A DNA stretch of 64,000 nt from Kutzneria buriramensis (GTDB lineage: Bacteria; Actinomycetota; Actinomycetes; Mycobacteriales; Pseudonocardiaceae), in NCBI RefSeq assembly GCF_003387475.1, contig NZ_QUNO01000025.1, forward strand, positions 1-64,000, read 5' to 3'. Of the stretch, positions 27,407 through 34,584 are shown in pieces; positions within the stretch are counted from its first letter, which is position 1; each line of letters begins with the position of its first letter. The notes beneath the pieces are model-generated. The model made no database searches and was not told the origin of the DNA. It saw only the letters and a program-made list of their open reading frames with translations. Made by a program: the position numbers and the translations under genes.

Positions 27407-28348
27407 CTAGATCTTGGCCAGCTGTTCGGCGTCCTCGTCGCCGAACTGGTCCTCCAGCCGCTCCGGCGTGTAGTCCAGGTCGATCTTCGCCACGTCCGCG
27501 CCGCGCGCCGACTCGATCGCCCCCAGCCGGCGCTGCGCCCGATCGCCGGCGTAGCTGACGAACTCCGTCACCTCGAGGTCGAAGGCGGTCTGGTCGACGT
27601 GGTCGAGCACCCACTGGATGGCGCCGAGCGCGTGCGGCACCAACTCGCCCATGCGCTGCGTGACGGCGTCCCAGTTGCTGTCGTCAGCGGCGACGTGCCG
27701 GCGGCAGGTGAAGGTGCCCCACGCCATGTGCCGGCGCTCGTCGTCACCGATGCGGCGCACCAGTTCCTGCATGCCCGGCAGGATGCCGCGGCTCTTGCAG
27801 ACCTTGTTCCACGCGTAGTAGCCGGTCAGCGCCAGCGTGCCCTCGACGATGTGGTTGTACGTGACGCTGGCCCGGATCTGGGCCTGCGGGCTGTGATCGT
27901 CCTCGAGCCGGCGCAGTGATTCCGGCAGCTCCTCGTAGAAGATCTTGCGGTAGCCCGGGTTGTCCGCGACGTAGGCGTGCAGGTCCTCGGTCAGGCCGAC
28001 GGCGTCCATCCAGCGTCGGAACACCTCGGTGTGCCGGGCCTCCTCGAACGCGAACTGCGTGAGATACATCTCGTCGCCGATGCGGCCCTCGGCCGCCATC
28101 GCCTTCATGAACGGCTGGATGTCCTCGGTGACCGCCTCCTCGCCGGCGACGAACATCGCCACGAGATAGGTGGCGTTCTCCCGCTGGGCGTCGGTCAGCT
28201 CGGCCCAGTCGCGGGCGTCCTGGGTGAAGTCGATGTCGGCGGGGTTCCAGAACTTGACGTTGCCCTTGGCGAACAGGCGCAGCGGCAGGTGGTCCCAGTC
28301 GAAGCGGCCTTTGAGGGAGTGGAATCCGGTCCGGTGCAGCTCAGACAT
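27407..28348 (-). CDS. R2-like ligand-binding oxidase (R2lox, Mn/Fe)
   Basis: 313 residues. Ferritin-like four-helix protein related to ribonucleotide reductase R2, known to hold a Mn/Fe cofactor and a fatty-acid ligand; homologue of M. tuberculosis Rv0233. The six metal ligands are present: E70, E103, H106 (EEARH), E169, E204 and H207 (DERRH). The residues that form the Val-Tyr ether crosslink are also present (V73 in GEEAV, Y164 in VTYNHIVEG). The radical Tyr of true R2 is not implied. The gene overlaps the upstream tetR by 8 bp, the same pairing as Rv0232-Rv0233. Confidence 0.93.
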   Translation of the reverse strand: MSELHRTGFHSLKGRFDWDHLPLRLFAKGNVKFWNPADIDFTQDARDWAELTDAQRENATYLVAMFVAGEEAVTEDIQPFMKAMAAEGRIGDEMYLTQFAFEEARHTEVFRRWMDAVGLTEDLHAYVADNPGYRKIFYEELPESLRRLEDDHSPQAQIRASVTYNHIVEGTLALTGYYAWNKVCKSRGILPGMQELVRRIGDDERRHMAWGTFTCRRHVAADDSNWDAVTQRMGELVPHALGAIQWVLDHVDQTAFDLEVTEFVSYAGDRAQRRLGAIESARGADVAKIDLDYTPERLEDQFGDEDAEQLAKI

Positions 28349-28937
28349 CGGGGGCCTCCGGGATCAGTCGACGCATCAGGGCGGTGATCGTGGCGACGGC
28401 CTCGTCGACCGCGCCGGTGGGCGTCAGCAGGTGGCTGACCGTCAGCCGCATGCCGGTCTCGGCGAGCAGCCGGATCTCGCTCTCGGGCAGTTCCGGCGCG
28501 CGGGGCTGCCAGAGCTGGGTGAGCAGGTCGACCGCCGGCAGCAGCACCGGCTGGCCCTTGGTGGTCAGCAGCGGCAGCAGGTCCTCCGCGTCGGCGCCGG
28601 TGAGGACGGCGTTGACCAGCCGGTTCTCGGTGGCGTGGAGGAGCGTGTGCCGGACCGCCGCCTCGATCGCGGTGTAGATGTCCGGCGCCTCGGCGAAGCG
28701 CTGCGCCACCCCCTCCAGGAAGTCGGCGAGCGTGTGCGCGGCGACCGCGGTGACCAGCGCTTCCTTCGTGCCGAACTCGTTGTGCACGGTCTGGCGGCTC
28801 ACGCCGGTCGCCGCCGCCACGTCCGCCACCTTCAGTCCGCGAAAACCCCGGTCGGCCAGCAGATCCGCCGCCGCGTCCAGCAGCTGCATCCGTAGCGACT
28901 CGCGTACCCGCTCCGTGAAGGGTGTGACCTGGTTCAC
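28341..28937 (-). CDS. TetR-family regulator of the R2lox operon
   Basis: 198 residues. N-terminal [46 protein letters not shown] (residues ~20-62); the rest is a helical ligand-binding and dimer domain. First gene of the tetR-R2lox pair, overlapping R2lox by 8 bp. A large dyad immediately upstream (28939-28982) is the expected autoregulatory operator. As R2lox binds a long-chain fatty acid, the inducer may be a lipid; that is inference. Confidence 0.9.
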   Translation of the reverse strand: MNQVTPFTERVRESLRMQLLDAAADLLADRGFRGLKVADVAAATGVSRQTVHNEFGTKEALVTAVAAHTLADFLEGVAQRFAEAPDIYTAIEAAVRHTLLHATENRLVNAVLTGADAEDLLPLLTTKGQPVLLPAVDLLTQLWQPRAPELPESEIRLLAETGMRLTVSHLLTPTGAVDEAVATITALMRRLIPEAPDV

Positions 28938-28938
28938 G

Positions 28939-28982
28939 TGTCCAGCTTGACACTCCGATTGCCTGTGTCAAGTAATTGGACA
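28939..28982. promoter_or_regulatory. TetR operator-like double dyad
   Basis: Inner perfect repeat CTTGACAC (28946-28953) and GTGTCAAG (28965-28972) with an 11-bp spacer, flanked by TGTCCA (28939-28944) and TGGACA (28977-28982). Starts 2 bp before the tetR start codon and lies in the 82-bp tetR/HAD divergent region, so it could control both directions. Confidence 0.7.
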
Positions 28983-29019
28983 GGAAAACGCCTCGTGTCA
29001 ACGGTTAGGGTTGCTAACT

Positions 29020-29640
29020 GTGGCCCTGACTGTCGGTTTTGACCTGGACATGACCCTCATCGACGCCCGTCCCGGCGTGGCCGCGGCCATCGACCAGGTC
29101 GGCGTCGAGTTCGGCGTGGCGTTGGACGGCTCCGACTTCGCGTCCCGCCTCGGCCCGCCGCTCCAGGACATGTTCCGCGACGCCGGCATGGCCGAGGCGA
29201 TCATTCCCGCCCTGATGGACCGCTACCGGGCGCTGTACCCGACCGTCGTCATCGGCACCACCGTCGCCATGCCCGGAGCCGAGGAGGCCATGGCCGCCGT
29301 GCGTGATCTCGGCGGGCGGATCGTCGTGGTCACCGGCAAGTACGAGCCCAACGCCCGGCTGCACGTCGAAGCCCTCGGCTGGCACGTCGACCACCTTCGC
29401 GGCGAGCTCTGGTCGGCCGCGAAGGGCGCGGTGCTGCGGGAACAGGGGGCGTCGGTCTACGTAGGCGACCATGTCGGCGACGTGCGCGGGGCGCGGGAGG
29501 CCGACGCCGTGGCGGTGGCCGTCACGACCGGGCCGTGCGACGAGCGGGAGCTTGTGGACGCCGGCGCCGAGGTGGTGCTGACCAGCCTGGAGCAGTTCCC
29601 CGCCTGGCTGGCGGAGTACGTGGAACCGCTTGCCGGCTGA
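29020..29640 (+). CDS. HAD-family phosphatase (phosphoglycolate-phosphatase-like)
   Basis: 206 residues from the GTG of VALTVGFDLDMTLID; a TTG three codons upstream is less likely. Motif I GFDLDMTLID, motif II region VVVTGKYEPNA, and motif IV VYVGDHVGDVRGAREADAVAVAV are present with a small alpha-helical cap, giving the Gph/PpaX subclass. It would hydrolyse a small phosphometabolite. Divergent from tetR; a short intergenic gap follows with a GGGGCCGGCCCC palindrome near 29701. Confidence 0.88.
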   Translation: MALTVGFDLDMTLIDARPGVAAAIDQVGVEFGVALDGSDFASRLGPPLQDMFRDAGMAEAIIPALMDRYRALYPTVVIGTTVAMPGAEEAMAAVRDLGGRIVVVTGKYEPNARLHVEALGWHVDHLRGELWSAAKGAVLREQGASVYVGDHVGDVRGAREADAVAVAVTTGPCDERELVDAGAEVVLTSLEQFPAWLAEYVEPLAG

Positions 29641-29735
29641 GTTGTCCACAGGCGACGCCCGAACAAGATCGACAAGGGTCTCCCGCGGGTAGACTGGCAG
29701 CGGGGCCGGCCCCCAGGGATGGGCGGGGGCTGTGG

Positions 29736-29948
29736 TTAGGCGCGGCGGCGATTTTGCAGGAACACCGCGACCAGGCCCATGGCCAGGCCGATCGGGGTGA
29801 GCAGGACGCCGGACAGGTTGAGCCACAGCGGCAGGTCGTGGGCGCCGCTGGCGTACAGCGCGAAGATCACCGCCAGGGCCACCAGGCCGAGCGCGAAGAC
29901 CACCATGGACAGCGGCATCAGCTTGCCGCCGGGCACCGACCTCGTCAT
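29736..29948 (-). CDS. Small two-helix membrane protein
   Basis: 70 residues; ATG start. Two hydrophobic segments, [20 protein letters not shown] (~15-34) and [20 protein letters not shown] (~41-60), then a basic tail QNRRRA that should be cytoplasmic. Resembles small conserved actinobacterial membrane proteins of unknown function. Separate unit, divergent from the cold-shock gene. Confidence 0.65.
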   Translation of the reverse strand: MTRSVPGGKLMPLSMVVFALGLVALAVIFALYASGAHDLPLWLNLSGVLLTPIGLAMGLVAVFLQNRRRA

Positions 29949-30007
29949 GCCGTCAGCGTAACTCGACAGCGTCCCGGGTCGGCCGCCGATGGCCTACCCT
30001 TGAAGTT

Positions 30008-30036
30008 CGCGCCCTGGGCACGGTTGCCCGGGCGCG
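30008..30036. other. GC-rich hairpin upstream of the cold-shock gene
   Basis: CGCGCCCTGGGCA (30008-30020) pairs with TGCCCGGGCGCG (30025-30036) apart from one bulged T, with a 4-nt loop. It lies 32 bp before the cold-shock gene start, so it may be part of its 5' leader or a promoter-proximal structure. Confidence 0.5.
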
Positions 30037-30067
30037 TTCGTTGTGTGCGGCGGGAGAGGTGAGGACA

Positions 30068-30454
30068 GTGCCGACCGGCAGGGTCAAGTGGTACGACACG
30101 GAAAAGGGATTCGGCTTCGTCACCCAGGACGGTGGCGAGGACGTCTACGTTCGTGCGTCCGCACTGCCGCCCGGGATCGAGGGGCTCAAGACCGGTCAGC
30201 GCATCGAGTTCGGCATGGCCGAGGGCCGGCGCGGCCCGCAGGCGCTGTCGGTGCGGCTGGTCGACGCCCCGCCGTCGGTCGCGGAGGCCAAGCGCCGTCC
30301 CGCCGAGGAGCTGCACGGCCTGATCGAGGACATGATCAAGGTGCTGGAGGCCAAGATCCAGCCGGACCTGCGCCGCGGCCGCTACCCGGACCGCAAGACG
30401 GCGAAGCTGATCGCCGAGCTGGTCCGTGGCGTCGCGCGGGACCTCGACCCGTAA
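30068..30454 (+). CDS. Cold-shock-domain protein with C-terminal extension (CspB type)
   Basis: 128 residues from the GTG of [18 protein letters not shown], with GGGAGAGG upstream; nine in-frame upstream codons are not used. Residues 1-67 are a cold-shock domain with RNP1 KGFGFV and RNP2-like DVYVRASAL. The ~60-residue tail ([45 protein letters not shown]) is predicted helical and basic and is absent from 67-residue Csp proteins. Likely single-stranded nucleic-acid binding. Positional match to mycobacterial cspB (Rv0871). Confidence 0.88.
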   Translation: MPTGRVKWYDTEKGFGFVTQDGGEDVYVRASALPPGIEGLKTGQRIEFGMAEGRRGPQALSVRLVDAPPSVAEAKRRPAEELHGLIEDMIKVLEAKIQPDLRRGRYPDRKTAKLIAELVRGVARDLDP

Positions 30455-30458
30455 ACCC

Positions 30459-30824
30459 GTGTCGGAACGGACGAGCCGAGCGCTCGCGATCGCCCGGCGG
30501 GAGGCCCGCGCTCAGGTGAGCAGCGGCCACCTTCTGCTGGGCGCACTCCACCCGGACGGCGGTGGCATCAAGATCGACGCCGATCTGGACGAGCTCCGCG
30601 AGCATGTCGCGAAGCTCACGGACGGGCCGTCGGACCCGCACGTCCGGCTCAGCGACCGGGTCAAGCGCGTGCTGACCGAGCACCGGTCCATTCGGGACGT
30701 CGTCACGGCACTGCTGGACGACCCCGAGTCCACGGCATCGCGGGCGCTCGCCCGCGCCGGCGTGGATCCGGCGCTACTGCGAGGAAAGACCGACAAGGTC
30801 TCCCGCGAGCTGAAGTACCGCTAG
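30459..30824 (+). CDS. Clp N-domain-like protein
   Basis: 121 residues from a GTG 4 bp after the cold-shock gene stop, so probably co-transcribed. Contains ALAIARREARAQVSSGHLLLGAL and a second half with SDRVKRVLTEHRSIRDVVTALLDDPESTASRALARAGVDPALLR, patterns typical of the ClpA/ClpC N-terminal repeat (HLLLALL, ...AARVLESLGVD). There is no ATPase module. Stand-alone Clp_N proteins can be adaptors or stress sensors; this role is inferred. Confidence 0.7.
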   Translation: MSERTSRALAIARREARAQVSSGHLLLGALHPDGGGIKIDADLDELREHVAKLTDGPSDPHVRLSDRVKRVLTEHRSIRDVVTALLDDPESTASRALARAGVDPALLRGKTDKVSRELKYR

Positions 30825-31297
30825 CTGGAGGCGTCCAGCAGCCACACGCCGCTGGCGTGGAAGCCGACCTGGCCGTCGTCGCCGAGGGTCATCACGGTGG
30901 CGATCTTCTCCACCGACGCGACGAGCAGCTGGTCGCCGGGCTCCGGCGGCTGGAGCGTGTACGCCCACTGGTCGCCGGCCGGGAAGAACTCGGTGCGGGC
31001 GTCGGCGGTCGACCCGTCGGGCTTGCGGTAGCTGAACGCGACGCACCACACGGCCTTGGCGACCTCGCCGGGCACCGAGATCTGCAGCGGCTTGTTCGAC
31101 GGCACATGCAGTTTCACGCCGGCCTGCCGCTGCACGGGGCACGAGCTGAGGTCCGAGGCGCAGTACTGGGCGGGGCCGGTGGACACGGTGGTACCGGCGG
31201 AGAAGAACGTCACCTCGGGCAGCGGCGGCGCGGAACACGCCGAGGCCAGCACACCGGCGCCGGCCAACACCAGCGGGACAAGGCGTTTCGCGCTCAC
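30821..31297 (-). CDS. DUF2771-type lipoprotein
   Basis: 158 residues from a GTG at 31297; the longer open frame upstream overlaps the MFS gene out of frame and is a shadow. Lipoprotein leader KRLVPLVLAGAGVLASAC with lipobox ASAC. Mature region contains GPAQYCASDLSSCPVQ (likely disulfide), LHVPSNKPLQISVP and AYTLQPPEPGDQLLVASVEKI. Matches the conserved exported protein next to the MFS gene in mycobacteria (Rv0875c with Rv0876c). It begins 11 bp after the MFS stop and its 3' end overlaps the convergent Clp-N-like gene by 4 bp. Function unknown. Confidence 0.8.
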   Translation of the reverse strand: MSAKRLVPLVLAGAGVLASACSAPPLPEVTFFSAGTTVSTGPAQYCASDLSSCPVQRQAGVKLHVPSNKPLQISVPGEVAKAVWCVAFSYRKPDGSTADARTEFFPAGDQWAYTLQPPEPGDQLLVASVEKIATVMTLGDDGQVGFHASGVWLLDASS

Positions 31298-31308
31298 ATC
31301 GGTCGAGC

Positions 31309-33006
31309 CTACGGTCCCGGCGCGGCGGCCCCGGGGGCGGGGCGGTGCTGGTTGGGTCGGGTGACCGGATCGGACTTCAGGGGCCGCCGCCGTCCCAGCC
31401 ACGGCAGCAGCGTCCGGTCCCGGTTGACCATCACGGTCTGCGCGAGCCCGGCGGCCAGCAGCAGCCCGACCACGGCGAAGCCGACCCAGTACTCCGCCGG
31501 CAGCAGCACGCCCAGCGCGCCGCCGAACACCCAGCCGAACTGGAGGATCGTCTCCGACCGCCCGAACGCGGACGCCCGCGACTGCTCGGGCAGGTCGTCC
31601 TGGATGGTGGCGTCGAGGCTGATCTTGGCCAGGGCGCTGGACACCGAGCCGACCAGGGCCAGCGCCACCACGGTCGGCACGCCGGGGATCAGCGCGGCGA
31701 TCACGGTCATGCCCAGCACGGCCGACAGGCAGCCGATGATCATCTGGTCCGGGCGGCCGAACTGGAGCCGCGCGCCGATGCCGTTGCCGAGGAAGTTGCC
31801 GAGGCCGGCGGCGGCACCGATCAGCCCGAGCAGCAGGATCTGCTCGAACGGGGCGTGGTCGCGCTCGGTCTGGGCCTTGATCACGAATGCCGCGAACAGC
31901 GTGAGGAAGCCGGTCAGCACCCGGATCGTGCCGTTGCCCCACAGCGCCACCACGACCTGCCGGCCCAGCGGCTGCCGGGTCTTCTGCCGCGGCTCCGCCC
32001 GCAGCGACGTCGGCACCTCGCCCTCGGTCACCTCGACCCAGGCCGGAATCCGCAGGCACAGCACGGCGGCGGCGATGCACAGGACGGCGGTGAACCACAG
32101 GGCGCCGGGGGAGTTGAACAGCTTGGCGAAGCCGGCCGCGACCGCGCCGAACACGCCGGCGGCGGCCAGGCCGAACACGGTGAGCCGGGCGTTGGTCTTG
32201 ACCAGGGTGATGTCCGGCGGCAGCACCCGTGGCGTGACGGCCGCCTTGAGCACGTTGAACGACTTGGACAGCACCATGGTGCCCAGCGCGGCCGGGTAGA
32301 GGCCCCAGTCGTCGAAGTGCAGGGCCATCACCACGGCCAGCAGCGCCTGCCCGAAGCACGACACGGCCAGCGCGAGCCGGCGGCCGTGCTGGATCCGGTC
32401 CAGCGCCGGGCCGATCACCGGCGCAATCACCGCGAACGGGGCCACGGTGATCAGCAGGTACAGCGCGACCTTGCCCTGGCTCTCGCCGGTCGCGGCCGAG
32501 AAGAACAGGGTGTTGGCCAGGGCGACCGCCAGCGTGGCGTCGGTCGCGTAGTTGAGCATGACGGCCCAGGTCAGCGCCGCGAGCCCGGACTGATCGGCCC
32601 CGTCGGCGTGCAGGGCCCGCCGGAACGCCTCGACGCCGCGCTGCCCCAGCTGCCGGCTGCGGAACACCGCGACCCGGGTCACGGTCAGCTTCTTGGGCGT
32701 ACGGGGACCACTGGTCGGCTGCTCGGGCGGCACGAACCGGTGTTCCTGCTGGTACGTGGGCGGCGGCGGGGGAGGAGCCGTGCGATACGTCGGCGGCTCC
32801 TCACGCGGCGGGGCCGTGCGATACGTCGGCGGCTCCTCGCGCTCCTCCTGCCACGGGTACCGCGGCATCGGCCGGGTCGGCGGCTTGGGCACGCGTGACC
32901 ACTCGGCGACCAGGTCCGGATCGTTCTGCGCGGATTCCTGGCGCCGTCGGCTGGCCCCGCTCCAGCCGCGACGAGCCCGGCCGGGGTCGGAGTGGTCGGC
33001 GGTCAC
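31309..33006 (-). CDS. MFS transporter with proline-rich cytoplasmic N-terminus
   Basis: 565 residues, GTG start. The first ~135 residues are hydrophilic, proline-rich and carry a near-perfect duplication of EEPPTYRTAPP, then PPPPPPTYQQ. About twelve membrane segments follow, with the MFS loop DRIQHGRRLALAV between helices 2 and 3. Similar in position and organisation to Rv0876c. Substrate unknown. In an operon with the DUF2771 lipoprotein, which may be an accessory surface partner. Confidence 0.88.
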   Translation of the reverse strand: MTADHSDPGRARRGWSGASRRRQESAQNDPDLVAEWSRVPKPPTRPMPRYPWQEEREEPPTYRTAPPREEPPTYRTAPPPPPPTYQQEHRFVPPEQPTSGPRTPKKLTVTRVAVFRSRQLGQRGVEAFRRALHADGADQSGLAALTWAVMLNYATDATLAVALANTLFFSAATGESQGKVALYLLITVAPFAVIAPVIGPALDRIQHGRRLALAVSCFGQALLAVVMALHFDDWGLYPAALGTMVLSKSFNVLKAAVTPRVLPPDITLVKTNARLTVFGLAAAGVFGAVAAGFAKLFNSPGALWFTAVLCIAAAVLCLRIPAWVEVTEGEVPTSLRAEPRQKTRQPLGRQVVVALWGNGTIRVLTGFLTLFAAFVIKAQTERDHAPFEQILLLGLIGAAAGLGNFLGNGIGARLQFGRPDQMIIGCLSAVLGMTVIAALIPGVPTVVALALVGSVSSALAKISLDATIQDDLPEQSRASAFGRSETILQFGWVFGGALGVLLPAEYWVGFAVVGLLLAAGLAQTVMVNRDRTLLPWLGRRRPLKSDPVTRPNQHRPAPGAAAPGP

Positions 33007-33023
33007 CCCTCAATCCTGCCGCA

Positions 33024-33773
33024 CTACGGGTCGGCGCGTACGAACCTCACCCGGTAAACAAGGGGCCAACGCTTGCCGGTGACGAGGAACTCACCCGGGT
33101 CCGGGGCCACCGAGATGCCGTTGAGCACGTCGTCGGGGGTGGTGTCGTCCTTCGGACCCAGCTCCGACAGGTCGGCGACGCCCAGCACGGAGCCGGTCGC
33201 CGGATCCACCCGAATGATCGTCTTCGTGGGGTACACGTTCGCCCAGACCGAGCCGTCCACGCATTCCAGCTCGTTCAGCTGGCCCTGGTAGTCGACCTGC
33301 ACGTGCCCGGTCACGGCGAACGTCGTCGGGTCGCGGAAGGTCAGCAGCGAGGTGCCGTCGCTCATCACCAGGCGTTTGCCGTCGTAGCAGAGGCCCCAGC
33401 CCTCGTCCTGGTACGAGGCGGTGCCGACCTGCTGGAGCGTGGCCCGGTCCCGGAGCATCGCGACGTCCTGCTGCCAGGTCAGCTGCCAGATCTTGTCGCC
33501 GACCACGGCGATGCCCTCGCCGAAGTAGTCCGCCGGCAGGTCCACGCGCCGCAGCTCACGGCCGGTGCGCGGGTCCTCGGCGCGCAGCGTGGAGGACCCC
33601 GCCAGCCCGGTGCCCTCGTACAGCACACCGTCGGCCAGTTCGTAACCTTCCGTGAACGCCGACGTGTCGTGCGTGACGGTGCCGAGCACCTCCACCCGCA
33701 GGTTCGGGGGTCCGTCCGGGGCAGCGCAGCCCGCCAGCAGCACCACGGGAAGTAACAGCATGGCTGCGCGCAT
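33024..33773 (-). CDS. Glutaminyl-peptide cyclotransferase, bacterial beta-propeller type
   Basis: 249 residues from the ATG of MRAAMLLLPVVLLAGCAAPD; the frame continues upstream without coding character. Lipobox LAGC. The propeller enzyme converts N-terminal Gln to pyroglutamate. Family sequence: HDTSAFTEGYELADGVLYEGTGLAGSSTLR, DYFGEGIAVVGDKIWQLTWQ, DEGWGLCYDGKRLVMSDGTS, LNELECVDGSVWANVYPT, and DVLNGISVAPDPGEFLVTGKRW. Located at the cell surface. Divergent from the DUF3027 gene by 55 bp. Confidence 0.9.
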   Translation of the reverse strand: MRAAMLLLPVVLLAGCAAPDGPPNLRVEVLGTVTHDTSAFTEGYELADGVLYEGTGLAGSSTLRAEDPRTGRELRRVDLPADYFGEGIAVVGDKIWQLTWQQDVAMLRDRATLQQVGTASYQDEGWGLCYDGKRLVMSDGTSLLTFRDPTTFAVTGHVQVDYQGQLNELECVDGSVWANVYPTKTIIRVDPATGSVLGVADLSELGPKDDTTPDDVLNGISVAPDPGEFLVTGKRWPLVYRVRFVRADP

Positions 33774-33828
33774 CTCAAGAGCGTGACACGTGTGCGGCGG
33801 CTTTCCTCGCGTGCGGCACAATCGTCGG

Positions 33829-34584
33829 GTGACCGCACCGACCACCAGTGAGCAGCCCCCGAACCCGGTCCTGGCATCGGTTGTCGAGCTGGCCAGGGCC
33901 GCCGCCCGGCAGGAGGCCGGCGACGAGCAGATCGGCGCGCACGCCGGCGTACTCGCCGAGGACGAGGCGTCGGTCACCCACCTCTTCGAGGCCGCGCACC
34001 CCGGCTACGACGGCTGGCGCTGGGCGGTGACCATCGCCACCACCGGCGGCGACGACGACCCGGTGACCATCAGCGAGGTCGTGCTGCTGCCCGGTCCCGA
34101 CTCGCTGGTCGCGCCGGACTGGGTGCCGTGGGGCGAGCGCGTCCGCGCCGGCGACCTGGGCGTCGGCGACCTGATGCCGACCGCGCAGGACGACGCCCGG
34201 CTGGCGCCCGGCTACCTGGAGTCCGACGACCCGGCGGTGGAGGAGGTCGCCCGCGAGGTCGGCCTCGGCCGCGTGCGGGTGCTGTCCCGCTTCGGCCGGC
34301 TGGACTCGGCCCGCCGCTGGGCCGACGGCGACTTCGGCCCGCGCAGCGACATGGCCCGTAGCGCGCCCGCCTACTGCGGCACCTGCGGCTTCTACCAGCA
34401 GATCGCCGGCAGCCTCGGCGCGGCGTTCGGCGTCTGCACCAACGAGATCACGCCCGCGGACGGCCACGTCGTGCACGTGGAGTACGGCTGCGGCGCGCAC
34501 TCCGAGGCCGAGGTGGACACAGGCTCGACAGTTCCGGTGGCCGAGTTGGTGTACGACGACACCGAACTCGAAGTCGAGCAGTGA
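33829..34584 (+). CDS. DUF3027 protein
   Basis: 251 residues from a GTG (VTAPTTSEQPPN). No signal or membrane segment. DGWRWAVTIA, SEVVLLPGPDSLVAPDWVPWGERV and LGRVRVLSRFGRLDSARRWADGDFGP are typical of the actinobacterial DUF3027 family. A Cys/His cluster, YCGTCGFYQQ...GVCTNE...YGCGAHSE, is a likely zinc-binding site. GTGA overlap couples it to the sacsin-like ATPase gene, implying a joint function. Biochemical role unknown. Confidence 0.85.
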   Translation: MTAPTTSEQPPNPVLASVVELARAAARQEAGDEQIGAHAGVLAEDEASVTHLFEAAHPGYDGWRWAVTIATTGGDDDPVTISEVVLLPGPDSLVAPDWVPWGERVRAGDLGVGDLMPTAQDDARLAPGYLESDDPAVEEVAREVGLGRVRVLSRFGRLDSARRWADGDFGPRSDMARSAPAYCGTCGFYQQIAGSLGAAFGVCTNEITPADGHVVHVEYGCGAHSEAEVDTGSTVPVAELVYDDTELEVEQ

